64,000 nucleotides of DNA, from assembly GCA_963784195.1 (NCBI GenBank), contig CAWARA010000031.1, forward strand, positions 62,001 through 126,000, written 5' to 3'. The notes below the pieces were generated by a model. It was not told the origin of the DNA and did not search any database. It was given only the letters and a program-made list of their open reading frames with translations. Position numbers and translations under genes: made by a program. Shown here piece by piece: positions 46,359 through 59,668 of the stretch. Each line of letters begins with the position of its first letter. Position 1 is the stretch's first letter. This stretch comes from CAVQAH01 sp963784195. Its GTDB lineage: Bacteria; Acidobacteriota; Vicinamibacteria; Vicinamibacterales; 2-12-FULL-66-21.

Positions 46359-46842
46359 TCATCCTTTACCGTTCGAGGCGCTTCCGCGCGCGTCGTGATG
46401 GGTTGGCATGGGCCGCACCTCGGCCGCGCGCCGAAGCGACTCCGACGTCGGCGCCGTGCGTGGGGCAGCATGCTGCGCCGACCGCTATGGCCCTCGCCGA
46501 CGTGAATTCGTAGTGCTCGAACCGCGCAAGCAGCCGTTCGAGCACGCGCACCGAGTTCGGCAGGTCGGCATCCAGCAGCACTACCGACAACCGCCCGCGG
46601 TCGTTGCGCGAGATCAGGTCTGTCTCGCGCACTTCACGGCTGACGACGCGTGCCAGCTCCCGGGCCAGCTCGATTGGCCCGACACCGTCGGGAATGGATT
46701 CGGTCGCCTCGATCTGGAGCAACGTGAGATAGTTCTGCGACCGCATAGCGCGTTTCAACTCGTTGTTGAGAACGAAGTCGAACGCCTCTGGCGTCAGCAC
46801 CCGCGAGTCCTCGTCCAGAAAGGGATGCACAGCCATCAGCAA
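46359..46842 (-). CDS. Degenerate GGDEF-like regulatory protein (one frameshift)
   Basis: About 160 residues after repairing one extra base near 46455. VLTPEAFDFVLNNELKRAMRSQNYLTLLQIE and ELARVVSREVRETDLISRNDRGRLSVVLLDAD resemble the GGDEF fold, with the catalytic GGDEF replaced by RNDRGRL, so it is not a cyclase. The tail (ESLRRAAEVRPMPTHHDARG) lies in the repaired frame. Such divergent GGDEF modules occur in exosortase-type polysaccharide loci. The start overlaps the sigma-54 activator stop. Confidence 0.6.
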
Positions 46843-47947
46843 GCTCGATCCATCTCCGCTTCCTTGATTTTGTAGAGCAGGGCCTTGTAGCTGATGCCCA
46901 ACAGCTCAGCGGCCTCGCGACGGTTCCAGCGCGTCTGTTGAAGCGTGCGGAAGATTAGCTCGCGCTCTGCTTCACGCGCCGCCTGACGGGCGATGTCCTT
47001 CAACGATCCGCTGGGCGGCAGCGGCGCCGATGGTACACGGGCCGCCACTTCCTGCCCGACCTGGCGACGGGCGCATTCACAGACCCTGACGGCGGGGGGG
47101 CACCAGCGGCCGGTGTGCCGGAGGACGGAGCGACCGTGCGCGTGCGCGCCGAAATCGACTCGGCGAGCTCGCGCCGGATCGGCTCGTCGGTCCCCAGCAC
47201 CACCATTCGCTTCACCAGGTTCTCCAGCTCGCGGACGTTTCCGGGCCAAGCGTGCTCACCGAACAGCCGCAGCGTGTCGGTGGCCATCATCATCGGCGGC
47301 TTGTTGTAGTGTTCGCAGTAGCGGCGGAGAAACAGCTCGGTGAGCACCGGGATTTCGTCGCGCCGTTGCCGCAACGGCGGGACCGTGATGCACACCACGT
47401 TCAGACGGAAGAACAGGTCCTCCCGGAACTGGCCGTCCGCCACCGCCTGCTCGAGGTCGCGATTCGTGGCAGCCAGCACCCGGACATCGACGCGAACGTC
47501 GTCGCGGCCGCCGAGCCTGGCGAACTCGCCGTCCTGAAGGACCTGCAGGAGCTTCGACTGCAGGCTCTGTTGCAGCTCGCTAATCTCGTCGAGGAACATC
47601 GTACCGTGGTTGGCGAACTCGAACTTGCCCGGCTTGCGTTGAATCGCCCCAGTGAAGGCGCCACGCTCGAAACCGAAGAGTTCCGACTCCAGTAACTCCG
47701 ATGGCAGCGCGGCACAATTCACTTTCACGAATGTGCGGTCGCGCCGAGGCGACGAACGATGGATGGCGCGCGCAACGAGTTCTTTCCCCGTCCCGCTCTC
47801 ACCTCGTATCAAAACAGTGACATCTGTGTCGGCGACACGATCGACTAAATCGCTCACCTCGCGCATCTGCTCGCTCGACCTGAGGAGCGTGCTGATAGGC
47901 TTGCGACGTATCTGCTTATAGTCGGGGTCCGCGGATCCATCGCTCAT
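46836..47947 (-). CDS. Sigma-54-dependent activator without receiver domain (one frameshift)
   Basis: About 370 residues. AAA+ domain with Walker A GESGTGKE, the sigma-54 contact loop FERGAFTGA, Walker B (MFLDEIS) and arginine finger region WPGNVRELEN. A C-terminal Fis-type HTH (RWNRREAAELLGISYKALLYKI) lies in another frame; the break is at the G-run 47094-47100 (seven Gs), a homopolymer typical of indel error. There is no N-terminal receiver, so activity must be controlled otherwise. Start at ATG complement 47945-47947. Confidence 0.87.
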
Positions 47948-48173
47948 CGTGGAGTCTCCGCTCGAGCTCGGGAACAAGTGAAACACTCGTCGCGCAGGAA
48001 TGAGCAATGTCGATGCCACCTGAGAAAACTTTTCGTGTGGTTGGGAAAAACATTGCCCGAAACGACTTGCGGTGACGCATCGCGGCGCAAGAAGGAGTAG
48101 CGCGCTGCTCAAGTTGGCGATAGCTTGTCTTATACCGGTCGAGCTGTGGAGGTCGGAGCTCGGCCCCGTGTGA

Positions 48174-49703
<1,530 letters not shown>

Positions 49704-50091
49704 CTATGACCTTGCTTCTCAGAACGTGGGGAAGATGCTCGCAAATGAAGTAATCGGAGAATCAATGATACAGGTGCATGCGCATACTCCGCGCATTCAA
49801 GAGTTGTACCTCATCAACAGTCGCGTTGCGAGGAAAAGGGGAACTTTGAGCAAAATACTTGCCTCGCAACCGACTGAGCGAGCTGGATCTATCCGAAAGG
49901 CACCGACTTCCACGTGTTTTCCGCGGTGGCACTCAGGTCGAAGCTGATTGAATCAGCACGGGAATCACAAGGGGGACAGATCGCGTGAAGGAACGTTGCG
50001 AGGTCGTTCGGAGATCGGTTGACGCGTTGCTGCGTCGGCACCGCCATGATCGGTCTTGCGGCGGCGGTGCGCCGCGCCGCTGACGTACGTA
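49704..50091. other. Intergenic region between kinase and response regulator
   Basis: 388 bp without a convincing gene. A GC-rich hairpin (GGCGGTGCGCCGCGCC and surroundings, about 50056-50080) just after the kinase stop may end its transcript. An AT-richer stretch at 49730-49870 would hold the promoter of the leftward regulator gene. I looked for a sigma-54 TGGCAC-N5-TTGC element and did not find a clear one. Confidence 0.5.
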
Positions 50092-50790
50092 TCAGGTCGC
50101 GCGCGGCAGCGCGATGACCGCTCCTGCTTTCGATTCCTCTACAGGTGACCAGATCGTCCCGCCGTGCGCGTTGATGATTCGACGCGCAACCGGCAGGCTG
50201 AGCCCGCAGCCACCGCGCCATTCGTCGAAGGTCGTCAGGCTCGACTCGGCCGCGCTCGACAGCGCCCCCACCCGATCCGGATCGGCGATGGCGATCCAGG
50301 CAATCCGATCCGCGCCGTTCTGACGTATTCGTTGATGAACACACAGGCGATCGCTGGTGATCAGCTCGCGGCGCAGGGCAGCGATGACTGACGACAGCGC
50401 GAGCCGGAGGCGCGTGGCATCTCCCTGCAGCGTCGCTGATCCCTCGTCCGTGTCGAGCTCCACGCGCACGTCGCGATCCGGCAGCTCGGGCAGGCCCGTG
50501 ATGGCTTCCGACAGCAGCGAGTTGAGGTCGACCGACGCGCGGTTGAAGGTCGCCGTGCCCCCTTCGAGTGCGGAGAGCTCGCTGACCTCGCCGAGCAGCG
50601 CAGACAGCCGAGCGCACGACTTTTCGGCTTCCTCGAGCAGCCTCCGCTGCTGGTCCGGAACTGGACCGGCACGCTCTTTCAACAGCATCCTGATGTATCC
50701 GGCCACGACCGTCATCGGAGTACGAAACTCGTGGGTCGTGAGGGACAAGAGCTTCGGCCACCGCGAATCCGCCGGGCCAGACGATGCCAT
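50092..50790 (-). CDS. Soluble histidine kinase
   Basis: 232 residues with no membrane segment or sensory domain. HisKA is clear (LLSLTTHEFRTPMTVVAGYIRML, H in THEFRTP). HATPase_c is divergent: the N-box is ALSSVIAALRRELIT (no Asn), G1 is IADPDRVGALSS, G2 is EWRGGCGLSLPVARRIINAHGG. It may be a weak kinase or act as a phosphatase or scaffold for the adjacent NtrC-type regulator. Confidence 0.8.
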   Translation of the reverse strand: MASSGPADSRWPKLLSLTTHEFRTPMTVVAGYIRMLLKERAGPVPDQQRRLLEEAEKSCARLSALLGEVSELSALEGGTATFNRASVDLNSLLSEAITGLPELPDRDVRVELDTDEGSATLQGDATRLRLALSSVIAALRRELITSDRLCVHQRIRQNGADRIAWIAIADPDRVGALSSAAESSLTTFDEWRGGCGLSLPVARRIINAHGGTIWSPVEESKAGAVIALPRAT

Positions 50791-50934
50791 TAGGGCATTC
50801 TATTACGCAGGGAAGTGGCGGGAGGCCGCCGGTGTTTACCTAGAAGAGGTAGGCCGGGGAACTGTCCGGCTGGCCATGCTACATTCGCTCCGTATCCGTC
50901 AGGGTTCAGCAGCATCTAATACCCAGAGGTTCGC

Positions 50935-51918
50935 ATGTTGATCAAACGCGCCCCGGACATTCCATCGTCGGAGATCACCGACGAAAAGATTTACCGGCAG
51001 CGACGGGAATTCATACGTCTGGCTGGTTGCGCCGCCGTTGCCGCGGCTGCCGGCCCGCTCGTCACCGCCTGCAGCCAAGACCTGGAGTCTGCCGATGCCG
51101 CGCCGATGATCGCCGGCCAGACCCCGTTGACCGGCTTCAAGCCCGGTGTCGTGACCACGGACGAGAAGTTGAATACGTTCGAGCAAATCACCAGCTACAA
51201 CAACTTCTATGAGTTCGGCAACGGCAAGGACGATCCCCAGCGGTTTGCCGGCCGATTGAAGACGAGCCCGTGGAAAGTAAAGATCGACGGGCATTGCAAC
51301 AAGCCAGCGGATTACCTGCTGGAGGATCTGATCCGCGACCTGCAGCTCGAAGAGCGCGTGTATCGTCTGCGCTGCGTTGAAGCCTGGTCGATGGTGATTC
51401 CCTGGATCGGGATTCCGCTGAGCAGCATCCTCAAGCGCGCCGAACCCACGTCGAAGGCGACCTTCGTCGAGTTCACGACGCTTTTGCGGCCGTCGGAAAT
51501 GCCCGGTCAGAATACGGGAAGCCTCGAATGGCCCTACGTGGAAGGCCTGCGGATGGACGAGGCGATGCACCCGCTGACGATCATGGCCGTGGGCCTGTAC
51601 GGCAAGACCCTCATGAATCAGAACGGCGCGCCGATGCGGCTCGTCGTCCCCTGGAAGTACGGATTCAAGAGCATCAAATCCGTCGTGCGGATTCGTTTCG
51701 TAGATAGACAGCCGGGCACGGCGTGGAGCATTGCGAACCCGCGGGAATACGGCTTCTACTCGAACGTCAACCCGTCGGTCGATCACCCACGCTGGAGCCA
51801 GGCCCGCGAGATCCGGCTGCCCGGTCTCTTCAGAAATCGAGAGACGCTGATGTTCAACGGGTATGGCGATCAGGTGGTCTCGATGTATGAGGGGATGGAT
51901 TTGAAGAAGTACTACTGA
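50935..51918 (+). CDS. msrP: Protein-methionine-sulfoxide reductase catalytic subunit MsrP (YedY)
   Basis: 327 residues. Tat signal RREFIRLAGCAAVAAAAGPL and the sulfite-oxidase fold with the molybdenum-ligating cysteine in YRLRCVEAWSMVIPW. It repairs oxidised methionines in periplasmic proteins using electrons from MsrQ, encoded next. ATG 50935. A heptamer-arm hairpin lies between msrP and msrQ. Confidence 0.95.
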   Translation: MLIKRAPDIPSSEITDEKIYRQRREFIRLAGCAAVAAAAGPLVTACSQDLESADAAPMIAGQTPLTGFKPGVVTTDEKLNTFEQITSYNNFYEFGNGKDDPQRFAGRLKTSPWKVKIDGHCNKPADYLLEDLIRDLQLEERVYRLRCVEAWSMVIPWIGIPLSSILKRAEPTSKATFVEFTTLLRPSEMPGQNTGSLEWPYVEGLRMDEAMHPLTIMAVGLYGKTLMNQNGAPMRLVVPWKYGFKSIKSVVRIRFVDRQPGTAWSIANPREYGFYSNVNPSVDHPRWSQAREIRLPGLFRNRETLMFNGYGDQVVSMYEGMDLKKYY

Positions 51919-52020
51919 GTGCCGTGGTCCGTGGTTCGTGGCCGTGTCTGAGCGGGCCGGCTGGGTATTGAGATCGGAGCGCGCGGCGAGACACGGACTA
52001 CGGACAACGAACTACGGCAC
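51919..52020. repeat. Heptamer-arm hairpin between msrP and msrQ
   Basis: Left arm GTGCCGTGGTCCGTGGTTCG... (51919-51949) and right arm ...CGGACTACGGACAACGAACTACGGCAC (ending 52020; written in part) are imperfect complements built of 7-nt units. It begins at the msrP stop and ends seven bases before the msrQ start, so the hairpin occupies the entire gap inside a co-directional gene pair. Confidence 0.88.
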
Positions 52021-52026
52021 CCACAA

Positions 52027-52668
52027 GTGATGCACCGTTTACTGAAACCCGTCGTCTTTCTCGCGGCCTTGAGCCCCTTCCTGTGGCTGGTGTTTCGAGC
52101 GTTCACGGAACGGCTCAGCGCGAATCCGGTCGAGGATCTCACCCTCACGACGGGCATCTGGGCGCTGCGGTTCCTGCTCGTCACCCTCGCAATCACCCCC
52201 ATTCGCCGGATAACCGGATGGCATCGAATCATCCAGTTCCGGCGGATGTTCGGACTCTTCGCGTTCTTCTACGCGTCGGTCCACCTTCTGATCTACATCG
52301 TGTTCGACCAGGCCCTGGCGTTCAAATACATCCTGCCGGACCTGGTCAAGCGGCCATACATCACTGCCGGGATGGCGGCGTTTCTGCTGATGGTGCCGCT
52401 CGCCATCACCTCGACGAAGGGATGGATTCGCCGGCTCGGCCGCCGCTGGCAGGTGCTGCACCGCCTGGTCTACTTCAGCGCGTTTGCCGCCTGCCTGCAC
52501 TTCATCTGGAAGGTCAAGGTGGTGATTGGCGAGCCGGTGTACTACGCCGCTATCCTCGCGACCTTGCTGGGCTTCCGGCTGATCTGGCACTTCCGCTCGA
52601 CCGTCCGGCCGGTGGCCGGCACCCGCCTTCCCGCGACCCCTGACCGCCCCCCTGTGTCGGGCCGCTGA
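52027..52668 (+). CDS. msrQ: Heme-containing membrane subunit MsrQ (YedZ)
   Basis: 213 residues with six helices of the ferric-reductase-like fold. Heme-ligand histidines are in FYASVHLLIYI and RLVYFSAFAACLHFIW, with TKGWIRRLGRRWQVLHRLVY in between (in part). It passes electrons from the quinone pool to MsrP. GTG 52027 and ATG 52030 are adjacent starts. Confidence 0.93.
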   Translation: MMHRLLKPVVFLAALSPFLWLVFRAFTERLSANPVEDLTLTTGIWALRFLLVTLAITPIRRITGWHRIIQFRRMFGLFAFFYASVHLLIYIVFDQALAFKYILPDLVKRPYITAGMAAFLLMVPLAITSTKGWIRRLGRRWQVLHRLVYFSAFAACLHFIWKVKVVIGEPVYYAAILATLLGFRLIWHFRSTVRPVAGTRLPATPDRPPVSGR

Positions 52669-52759
52669 ACGGGGCGGGTATTGCCCGTTCACCCCCGTTT
52701 CCGGCCAATTTGCCTGATTTTACCGGCCTTCCCTTACCAAAACCGTTAGTCTCGACAAT

Positions 52760-54862
<2,103 letters not shown>

Positions 54863-54864
54863 CG

Positions 54865-54921
54865 TCCGGCTTAAGCCGGACCGCCGGAGCGAACAACGGC
54901 CGCGGATTCCGCGGCCGTTGT
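54865..54921 (+). terminator. Two adjacent perfect hairpins after the lipid-synthase-like gene
   Basis: TCCGGCTTAAGCCGGA (54865-54880) is a perfect palindrome; ACAACGGCCGCGG (54893-54905) and CCGCGGCCGTTGT (54909-54921) form a 13-bp stem with a 3-nt loop. No T-tract follows, so termination would be weak or Rho-assisted. It lies between two co-directional genes. Confidence 0.55.
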
Positions 54922-54946
54922 CATGTACGTCAGTTAGGATCACCAG

Positions 54947-56365
54947 ATGAAGAAGACACCCGCCCTTCTCGCCGTCCTGGTTGCGGTCCTAGTCGCGACA
55001 GACCCCGTCGCCGCACAGCAGGCATCACCAACCCGCGCCGGAGCGCTAGCCGAGTTCTCCCGCTCGCTTCAGGAATTGTCCGATCGCGTGAGCCCGAGCG
55101 TCGTCCAGATCTTCGTAACAGCATTCGTCCCGCCAGACGACGAGGACCGTTCGACGCCGGAACCGGTGGTGGAGCGAAGCAGCGGCTCTGGTGTGATTCT
55201 CGACCCGGACGGCTACATCGTTACGAATGCGCACGTCGTCGAAAACGCCAGGCGGCTGGAGGTCGAACTGCCAATCCAGGCGCAGTCGAAAGGCGGATCG
55301 ATTCTCAAGCGCCGGGGACGCATGGTGGGCGCGCAGATCGTGGCCATCGACCACGAGACCGACATCGCGGTTCTCAAGGTGGAGGCGTCGAACCTGCCGG
55401 CGCTTCCGTTCGGCGATTCCGAGGAACTTCGCCCAGGGCAGATTGTCCTGGCATTCGGCAGCCCGCTTGGCCTGCAGATCTCGGTGACGATGGGTGTCGT
55501 GAGCGCAGTCGCCCGTCAGCTGACGCCGGAAGACCCGATGATCTACGTGCAGACCGACGCGCCGATCAACCCGGGGAACAGCGGTGGGGCGCTGGTCGAC
55601 ACGAACGGCCGGCTGGTCGGGATCAATACCTTGATTTACAGCCAGAGCGGCGGGAACGAAGGCATTGGATTCGCGGCACCCAGCAACATCGTGCGCAATG
55701 TCTTCACGCAAATCCGAAAAACCGGCCGGATCCGGCGAGGCGAGATCGGCATCTACGCGCAAACGGTGACTCCGCTCATTGCCGAGGCGCTCGCCATTTC
55801 CAGCGATGCGGGCGTCATCCTGTCGGACGTGGTTCCCAACGGGCCGGCCGGACGCGCCGGATTGCGGCCCGGCGACCTTGTCTTGTCGCTTGACGGCAAA
55901 CGGATGGAGAACGGTCGCCAGCTACGAGTCAATCTCTACACACGCGCGATCGGCGACACGGTGGCGATCGAGGCGCAGCGCGGCGAGCAGGTCTTCACCG
56001 CGAAGGTCGCCGTCGCCGAGCGGGAAGACGACGCGGGGAAGCTGAGCGATCTGATCAGTCAGCAGAGCGGCGTGCCAGCGCTGGGAGTCCTCGCACTCGA
56101 TCTGTCCCCGCGTGTCGCGGCGATTCTGCCACCGTTGAGGCGCGACAAGGGGGTCGTGGTCGCGACGGTATCAGCCGCCGCACCGTTTTCTCAGCAGGGC
56201 CGCCTCCAGGCCGGCGACGTGATCTATTCGCTGAACGGAAAAATCATCGAGCAAATCAGCGATCTGAACGCCCTCGCGTCGACGATAAAGCCGGGCACCG
56301 CGGCCGTCCTGCAAATCGAGCGGCAGGGGACGTTGATGTATTTGTCATTTAGAACTGAGCGGTGA
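54947..56365 (+). CDS. HtrA/DegP-type periplasmic serine protease
   Basis: 472 residues with a signal peptide (LLAVLVAVLVATDPVAAQ). Catalytic triad: His in VTNAHVVENA, Asp in HETDIAVLKV, Ser in NPGNSGGALVD. Two PDZ domains follow (GVILSDVVPNGPAGRAGLRPGDLVLSLDG in part; GVVVATVSAAAPFSQQGRLQAGDVIYSLNGK in part). It degrades or refolds damaged envelope proteins. A heptamer-arm hairpin follows, before the convergent moaA. Confidence 0.94.
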   Translation: MKKTPALLAVLVAVLVATDPVAAQQASPTRAGALAEFSRSLQELSDRVSPSVVQIFVTAFVPPDDEDRSTPEPVVERSSGSGVILDPDGYIVTNAHVVENARRLEVELPIQAQSKGGSILKRRGRMVGAQIVAIDHETDIAVLKVEASNLPALPFGDSEELRPGQIVLAFGSPLGLQISVTMGVVSAVARQLTPEDPMIYVQTDAPINPGNSGGALVDTNGRLVGINTLIYSQSGGNEGIGFAAPSNIVRNVFTQIRKTGRIRRGEIGIYAQTVTPLIAEALAISSDAGVILSDVVPNGPAGRAGLRPGDLVLSLDGKRMENGRQLRVNLYTRAIGDTVAIEAQRGEQVFTAKVAVAEREDDAGKLSDLISQQSGVPALGVLALDLSPRVAAILPPLRRDKGVVVATVSAAAPFSQQGRLQAGDVIYSLNGKIIEQISDLNALASTIKPGTAAVLQIERQGTLMYLSFRTER

Positions 56366-56371
56366 TGCTTG

Positions 56372-56464
56372 CCGTGGTCCGTGGTCCGTAGTCCGTGTCT
56401 CGCCGATCGGCTGGAGTTTGCCACGTGACGAGCGGCGAGACACGAACCACGGACCACGGACCAC
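56372..56464. repeat. Heptamer-arm hairpin between convergent htrA and moaA
   Basis: Left arm 56372-56405 (CCGTGGTCCGTGGTCCGTAG...TCTCGCCG) and right arm 56433-56464 (CGGCGAGACACGAACC...) are nearly perfect complements over 33 nt, the cleanest copy in the window. Units are 7 nt. Likely acts as a two-way terminator at this position. Confidence 0.9.
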
Positions 56465-56472
56465 GATCTGAC

Positions 56473-57504
56473 TTATCCCCCCCGCGTATGCATCTCCAGA
56501 TGCGCGTCTTTCTTGAGCGCGGTGACGGGGATGAGCGTGTCCTGTCGCTCGCTGCTCAGGCGTTCCTCGGCGCCGCGATCCGCGCGTGAGGCCCACACTG
56601 TCTGGATCAGGTGTTTCAATTCATCGAGGCTCGCGCCCGCGCGGAGCGGACGTCTGAGGTCGGTGCCGGCGCGCGCATACAGGCACATCAACCACACCCC
56701 GTCGGCGGTCAGCCTGGCTCGATCGCAGGTTGCGCAGAACGGCTCGGTCGTCGAGGAGATGATCCCGAAAACGGTCCCGTCAGAAAGGGAGTAGCGATCG
56801 GCGGGCGCCGACGACTCGTCGGCGACTGGCTCGACCGGGCCGTAGTGCGATTCAATCCGCTCGAGCATCTCACGACGCGAGATGACCGCCTCGGGCGACC
56901 AGCGCGTGGCACCGCCAACGTCCATGTACTCGATGAAGCGGACTTCGGCGCCGACCAGCCGGCCATATTCGATCAGCGGCACGAGCTCGTCATCGTTCAG
57001 CCCGCGCATGATCACGGAGTCGATCTTGACGGATTCGAAGCCCACGCTGACAGACTCGGCGATGCCGTCGAGCACCTGCTGAAGCGTATCGAATCTGGTG
57101 ATCGTCCGGAAACGCGCCGCGTCGAGCGTGTCGAGGCTGATGGTGATGCGGTGCAGCCCCGCGTCTCGCAGAGCTGCGGCACCGGGCGCCAGCAGCACCC
57201 CGTTGGTCGTCAGGGCCAGGTCCCGAATCGCCGGACGCCTCGCGAGCTGCGCAATGAATTCCGGAAGGTCACGCCGGAGTAGCGGCTCGCCTCCGGTGAT
57301 CCGAATGCGATCGACGCCGAGGTCCGTGAACGCGTCGGTGATGAAGGCTGCCTCCTCGAACGTGAGCAGGTTTTCTCTCGGCAGCCAGGCATAATCCGTC
57401 TCCGGCATGCAGTACTGGCAGCGGAGGTTGCAGCGGTCGGTCACCGAGATTCGAAGACTCCGCAGCGGTCGGCGGAAACGGTCGAGCGTGGGCATCTCTC
57501 TCAA
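56473..57504 (-). CDS. moaA: GTP 3',8-cyclase MoaA
   Basis: 343 residues. N-terminal SAM cluster TDRCNLRCQYCMPE (CxxxCxxC), RITGGEPLLRRD, and the C-terminal cluster CATCDRARLTADGVWLMCLY (three Cys) that binds GTP. It catalyses the first step of molybdenum cofactor synthesis, which MsrP nearby needs. The usual C-terminal GG is present (HTRGG). ATG at 57504. Confidence 0.95.
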   Translation of the reverse strand: MREMPTLDRFRRPLRSLRISVTDRCNLRCQYCMPETDYAWLPRENLLTFEEAAFITDAFTDLGVDRIRITGGEPLLRRDLPEFIAQLARRPAIRDLALTTNGVLLAPGAAALRDAGLHRITISLDTLDAARFRTITRFDTLQQVLDGIAESVSVGFESVKIDSVIMRGLNDDELVPLIEYGRLVGAEVRFIEYMDVGGATRWSPEAVISRREMLERIESHYGPVEPVADESSAPADRYSLSDGTVFGIISSTTEPFCATCDRARLTADGVWLMCLYARAGTDLRRPLRAGASLDELKHLIQTVWASRADRGAEERLSSERQDTLIPVTALKKDAHLEMHTRGG

Positions 57505-57540
57505 TTATGATGCGGTCGCGTGACTGAAGTCATTGTCCAG

Positions 57541-57575
57541 TCCCAACGCCCAACTCCCAACTTCCAACGCCCCAA
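57541..57575. repeat. Short CCCAACT heptamer array
   Basis: TCCCAACGCCCAACTCCCAA and the following CTTCCAACGCCCC make about five 7-nt units of the CCCAACN type, upstream of moaA. An isolated GTTGGGCGTCC at 57707 is complementary to part of it. This is a weaker, one-armed example of the short-period repeats. The rest of 57505-57781 holds no gene I can support. Confidence 0.6.
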
Positions 57576-57781
57576 TGGACTCTCGCCAAGCGACTCGACT
57601 GCGCCGCGCCGCCGACGCTCGCAGCGGGCACGACGGTGCGACGTTCACGACACCTGCTGATCTAATGCTTCGTGGTCGTCGTGGCCGTCGCGATCGTTCG
57701 TGAAGTGCGTTGGGCGTCCAACGCTGTCAACACAGCAAACGAGCCTGTTCCGAGCAGCGGAGGTCAGTGGTTGACGGAGCT

Positions 57782-59602
57782 TCAGGTGTCGAGCTTCGTC
57801 GGCCGCATCAGATGGAATCCCGCGGCATCCTGATACGCCTTGGCGAGCGCAAGCAGCTCGGCCTCGCCGAAGGGGCGTGCGAAGAACGTCACGTTGGTCG
57901 GGGTGCCAGCCTCCGTGAAGCCATTCGGGATGTTGATCGCCGGGTAGCCAGCCAGGTTCGCCATGGTGAAGTGACGTTGCGCAGGACCCTGTGGCCGTGG
58001 CGGTTCGCCCGTTCCCCGCCCGCGCCCGCGTCCCTCCCCGCCTCGTTCGCCGGTTGGTGCGCCTGTTTCGGGCGCTGCCGGATCGGTCCCGCGGCCCCTC
58101 CCACCACCGCCTCCGGCCGACGCGTTGGCTGCCACGACATACACGTCGAAGTCTGCGGTCGCGTTGGCCAGCTCGGTCATCATCATCATCCGCACGCGCT
58201 GCGACTGCAGGTACTCGACGGCCGGGATCAAGCGCGCGGTCTGACGTCCGCCGCGGCGCGCCTCGTTCATCTTGCCGAGCCGCGTCATCTCGTCGAAGAA
58301 CACGGCCGACTCGACCCCCAGTCCGGCGACGTTGGTCTGGAATGCGGGAACCGTGAGCGGCGTGAACGTCGACACGCCCAGCGACTTCAGCGTGTCGAGC
58401 AATTTCTGGGCGTTGGCTTTCACCACCGGGTTCGTGATGTCGTCGAACGATTCCTTGATGATGCCCACGCGAAGCTTTCTGATATCGAGCTGCGCGTTCC
58501 AGTTGAACGGAATGTCCGACACGCTCATGTCCCGGCCGTCCGGCTTCGCGATCGCTTGCATGACGATGGCGCAGTCTTCGGCGTAGCGGCAGATCGGGCC
58601 CAGTCGATCCTGGGTCCACGACAATGCCATCACACCATACCGGCTGATCCGGCCAAACGTCGGCCGCAGACCCGCGAGGCCGCACCGCGCCGCCGGGCTC
58701 AGGATCGATCCGCTCGTCTCGGTGCCGATGCCGAACCCGACGCAACCCGCTGCCGTCGCTGACGATGGTCCGGCCGACGATCCGCTCGAGCCCTGCGTCG
58801 GATCCCACGGGCTGTTGGTCCGGCCACCGAACCACTGATCGCCAGCGGCCAGCTCGCCGGTCGTCAGCTTGGCGAGCAGCACAGCCCCGGCGTCACGCAG
58901 CATTTCAACGACGCTCGCGTCGTAGTCGAACACCTGATCCTTGAAGGCCGCCGATCCCCACGTCGTCTTGTAGCCCTTGACCGAAATGATGTCTTTCGCA
59001 CCCCACGGAATGCCGTGCAGCGGCCCTTTGTACTTGCCCGCCGCGATGTCGGCGTCCGCCTGTTTCGCCTGCGCCATCGCGATGTCGTCGAGGAAGGTGA
59101 CGACGTTGTTCAGCTTCCCGTTGTAGCGATGGAGCCGTGCCAGGTACATCTCCGTCAGCTGCACGGAGGTGACCTGCTTCGTGCGAATCAGCTCCGCCAG
59201 GTGACGGACCGGCCAGAACGCTACGTCTTCCAGATTTGCGGGCCGCTTCACTGACGGCGGTGCGCTCAGTCGAAACGGCTGCTTCGTCTTGTTGACCTGT
59301 ATGCCCGGGACCAGCGAGCTGAAATGGAAGGGCGGCGAGACGTCGTTGGGGATGTGAATCTTGCGCAACTCCTCGTAGCGCGCCAGGTTCTGGTTCGCCG
59401 ACTGCACCATCGCCTGCCGGTCCGCCTCGCTGGCATCGATCCCGGACAACTTCATCGCCTCGGTGACCATCGCCAGCGTGATGCGATCCGCCTGCGCATC
59501 CTGCATGCGTGCCCAGATGATCCCCGGCGCCAGCGTCGACCCCAGGCCGATGCCGGCAAAGTAGGTCATGAACCGTCGTCTGGTTTCATCGAGGTTGTGC
59601 AT
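57782..59602 (-). CDS. Exported amidase-signature protein
   Basis: 606 residues. N-terminus TRRRFMTYFAGIGLGSTLAPG resembles a Tat signal. The amidase triad is present: Lys in PWGAKDIISVKGY, cis-Ser and Ser in QGSSGSSAGPSSATAAG and FGIGTETSGSI. Hydrolyses an amide of unknown identity. A Gly/Arg/Pro-rich low-complexity insert (GGGGGRGRGTDPAAPETGAP...) occurs at about 58010-58120. ATG 59602 starts the signal; an upstream open extension runs through a repeat and is rejected. Confidence 0.88.
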   Translation of the reverse strand: MHNLDETRRRFMTYFAGIGLGSTLAPGIIWARMQDAQADRITLAMVTEAMKLSGIDASEADRQAMVQSANQNLARYEELRKIHIPNDVSPPFHFSSLVPGIQVNKTKQPFRLSAPPSVKRPANLEDVAFWPVRHLAELIRTKQVTSVQLTEMYLARLHRYNGKLNNVVTFLDDIAMAQAKQADADIAAGKYKGPLHGIPWGAKDIISVKGYKTTWGSAAFKDQVFDYDASVVEMLRDAGAVLLAKLTTGELAAGDQWFGGRTNSPWDPTQGSSGSSAGPSSATAAGCVGFGIGTETSGSILSPAARCGLAGLRPTFGRISRYGVMALSWTQDRLGPICRYAEDCAIVMQAIAKPDGRDMSVSDIPFNWNAQLDIRKLRVGIIKESFDDITNPVVKANAQKLLDTLKSLGVSTFTPLTVPAFQTNVAGLGVESAVFFDEMTRLGKMNEARRGGRQTARLIPAVEYLQSQRVRMMMMTELANATADFDVYVVAANASAGGGGGRGRGTDPAAPETGAPTGERGGEGRGRGRGTGEPPRPQGPAQRHFTMANLAGYPAINIPNGFTEAGTPTNVTFFARPFGEAELLALAKAYQDAAGFHLMRPTKLDT

Positions 59603-59625
59603 GGGGGATTCTACGATGAGAGCCG

Positions 59626-59668
59626 TGTTCGTGGTTCGTGGTTCGTAGCTCGTAGCTCGTAGCTCGTA
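59626..59668. repeat. One-armed heptamer array (GTTCGTG/GCTCGTA)
   Basis: Six units: GTTCGTGGTTCGTGGTTCGT followed by AGCTCGT three times, then AAGTCGT. Same unit type as the heptamer-arm hairpins but without a complementary arm nearby. It lies just upstream of the amidase start, in the divergent gap before the kinase. Confidence 0.8.

Noticed and set aside
49726..49947. Small plus-strand gene upstream of the response regulator
   Set aside because: A 73-codon frame without ribosome site or protein-like composition; probably chance.
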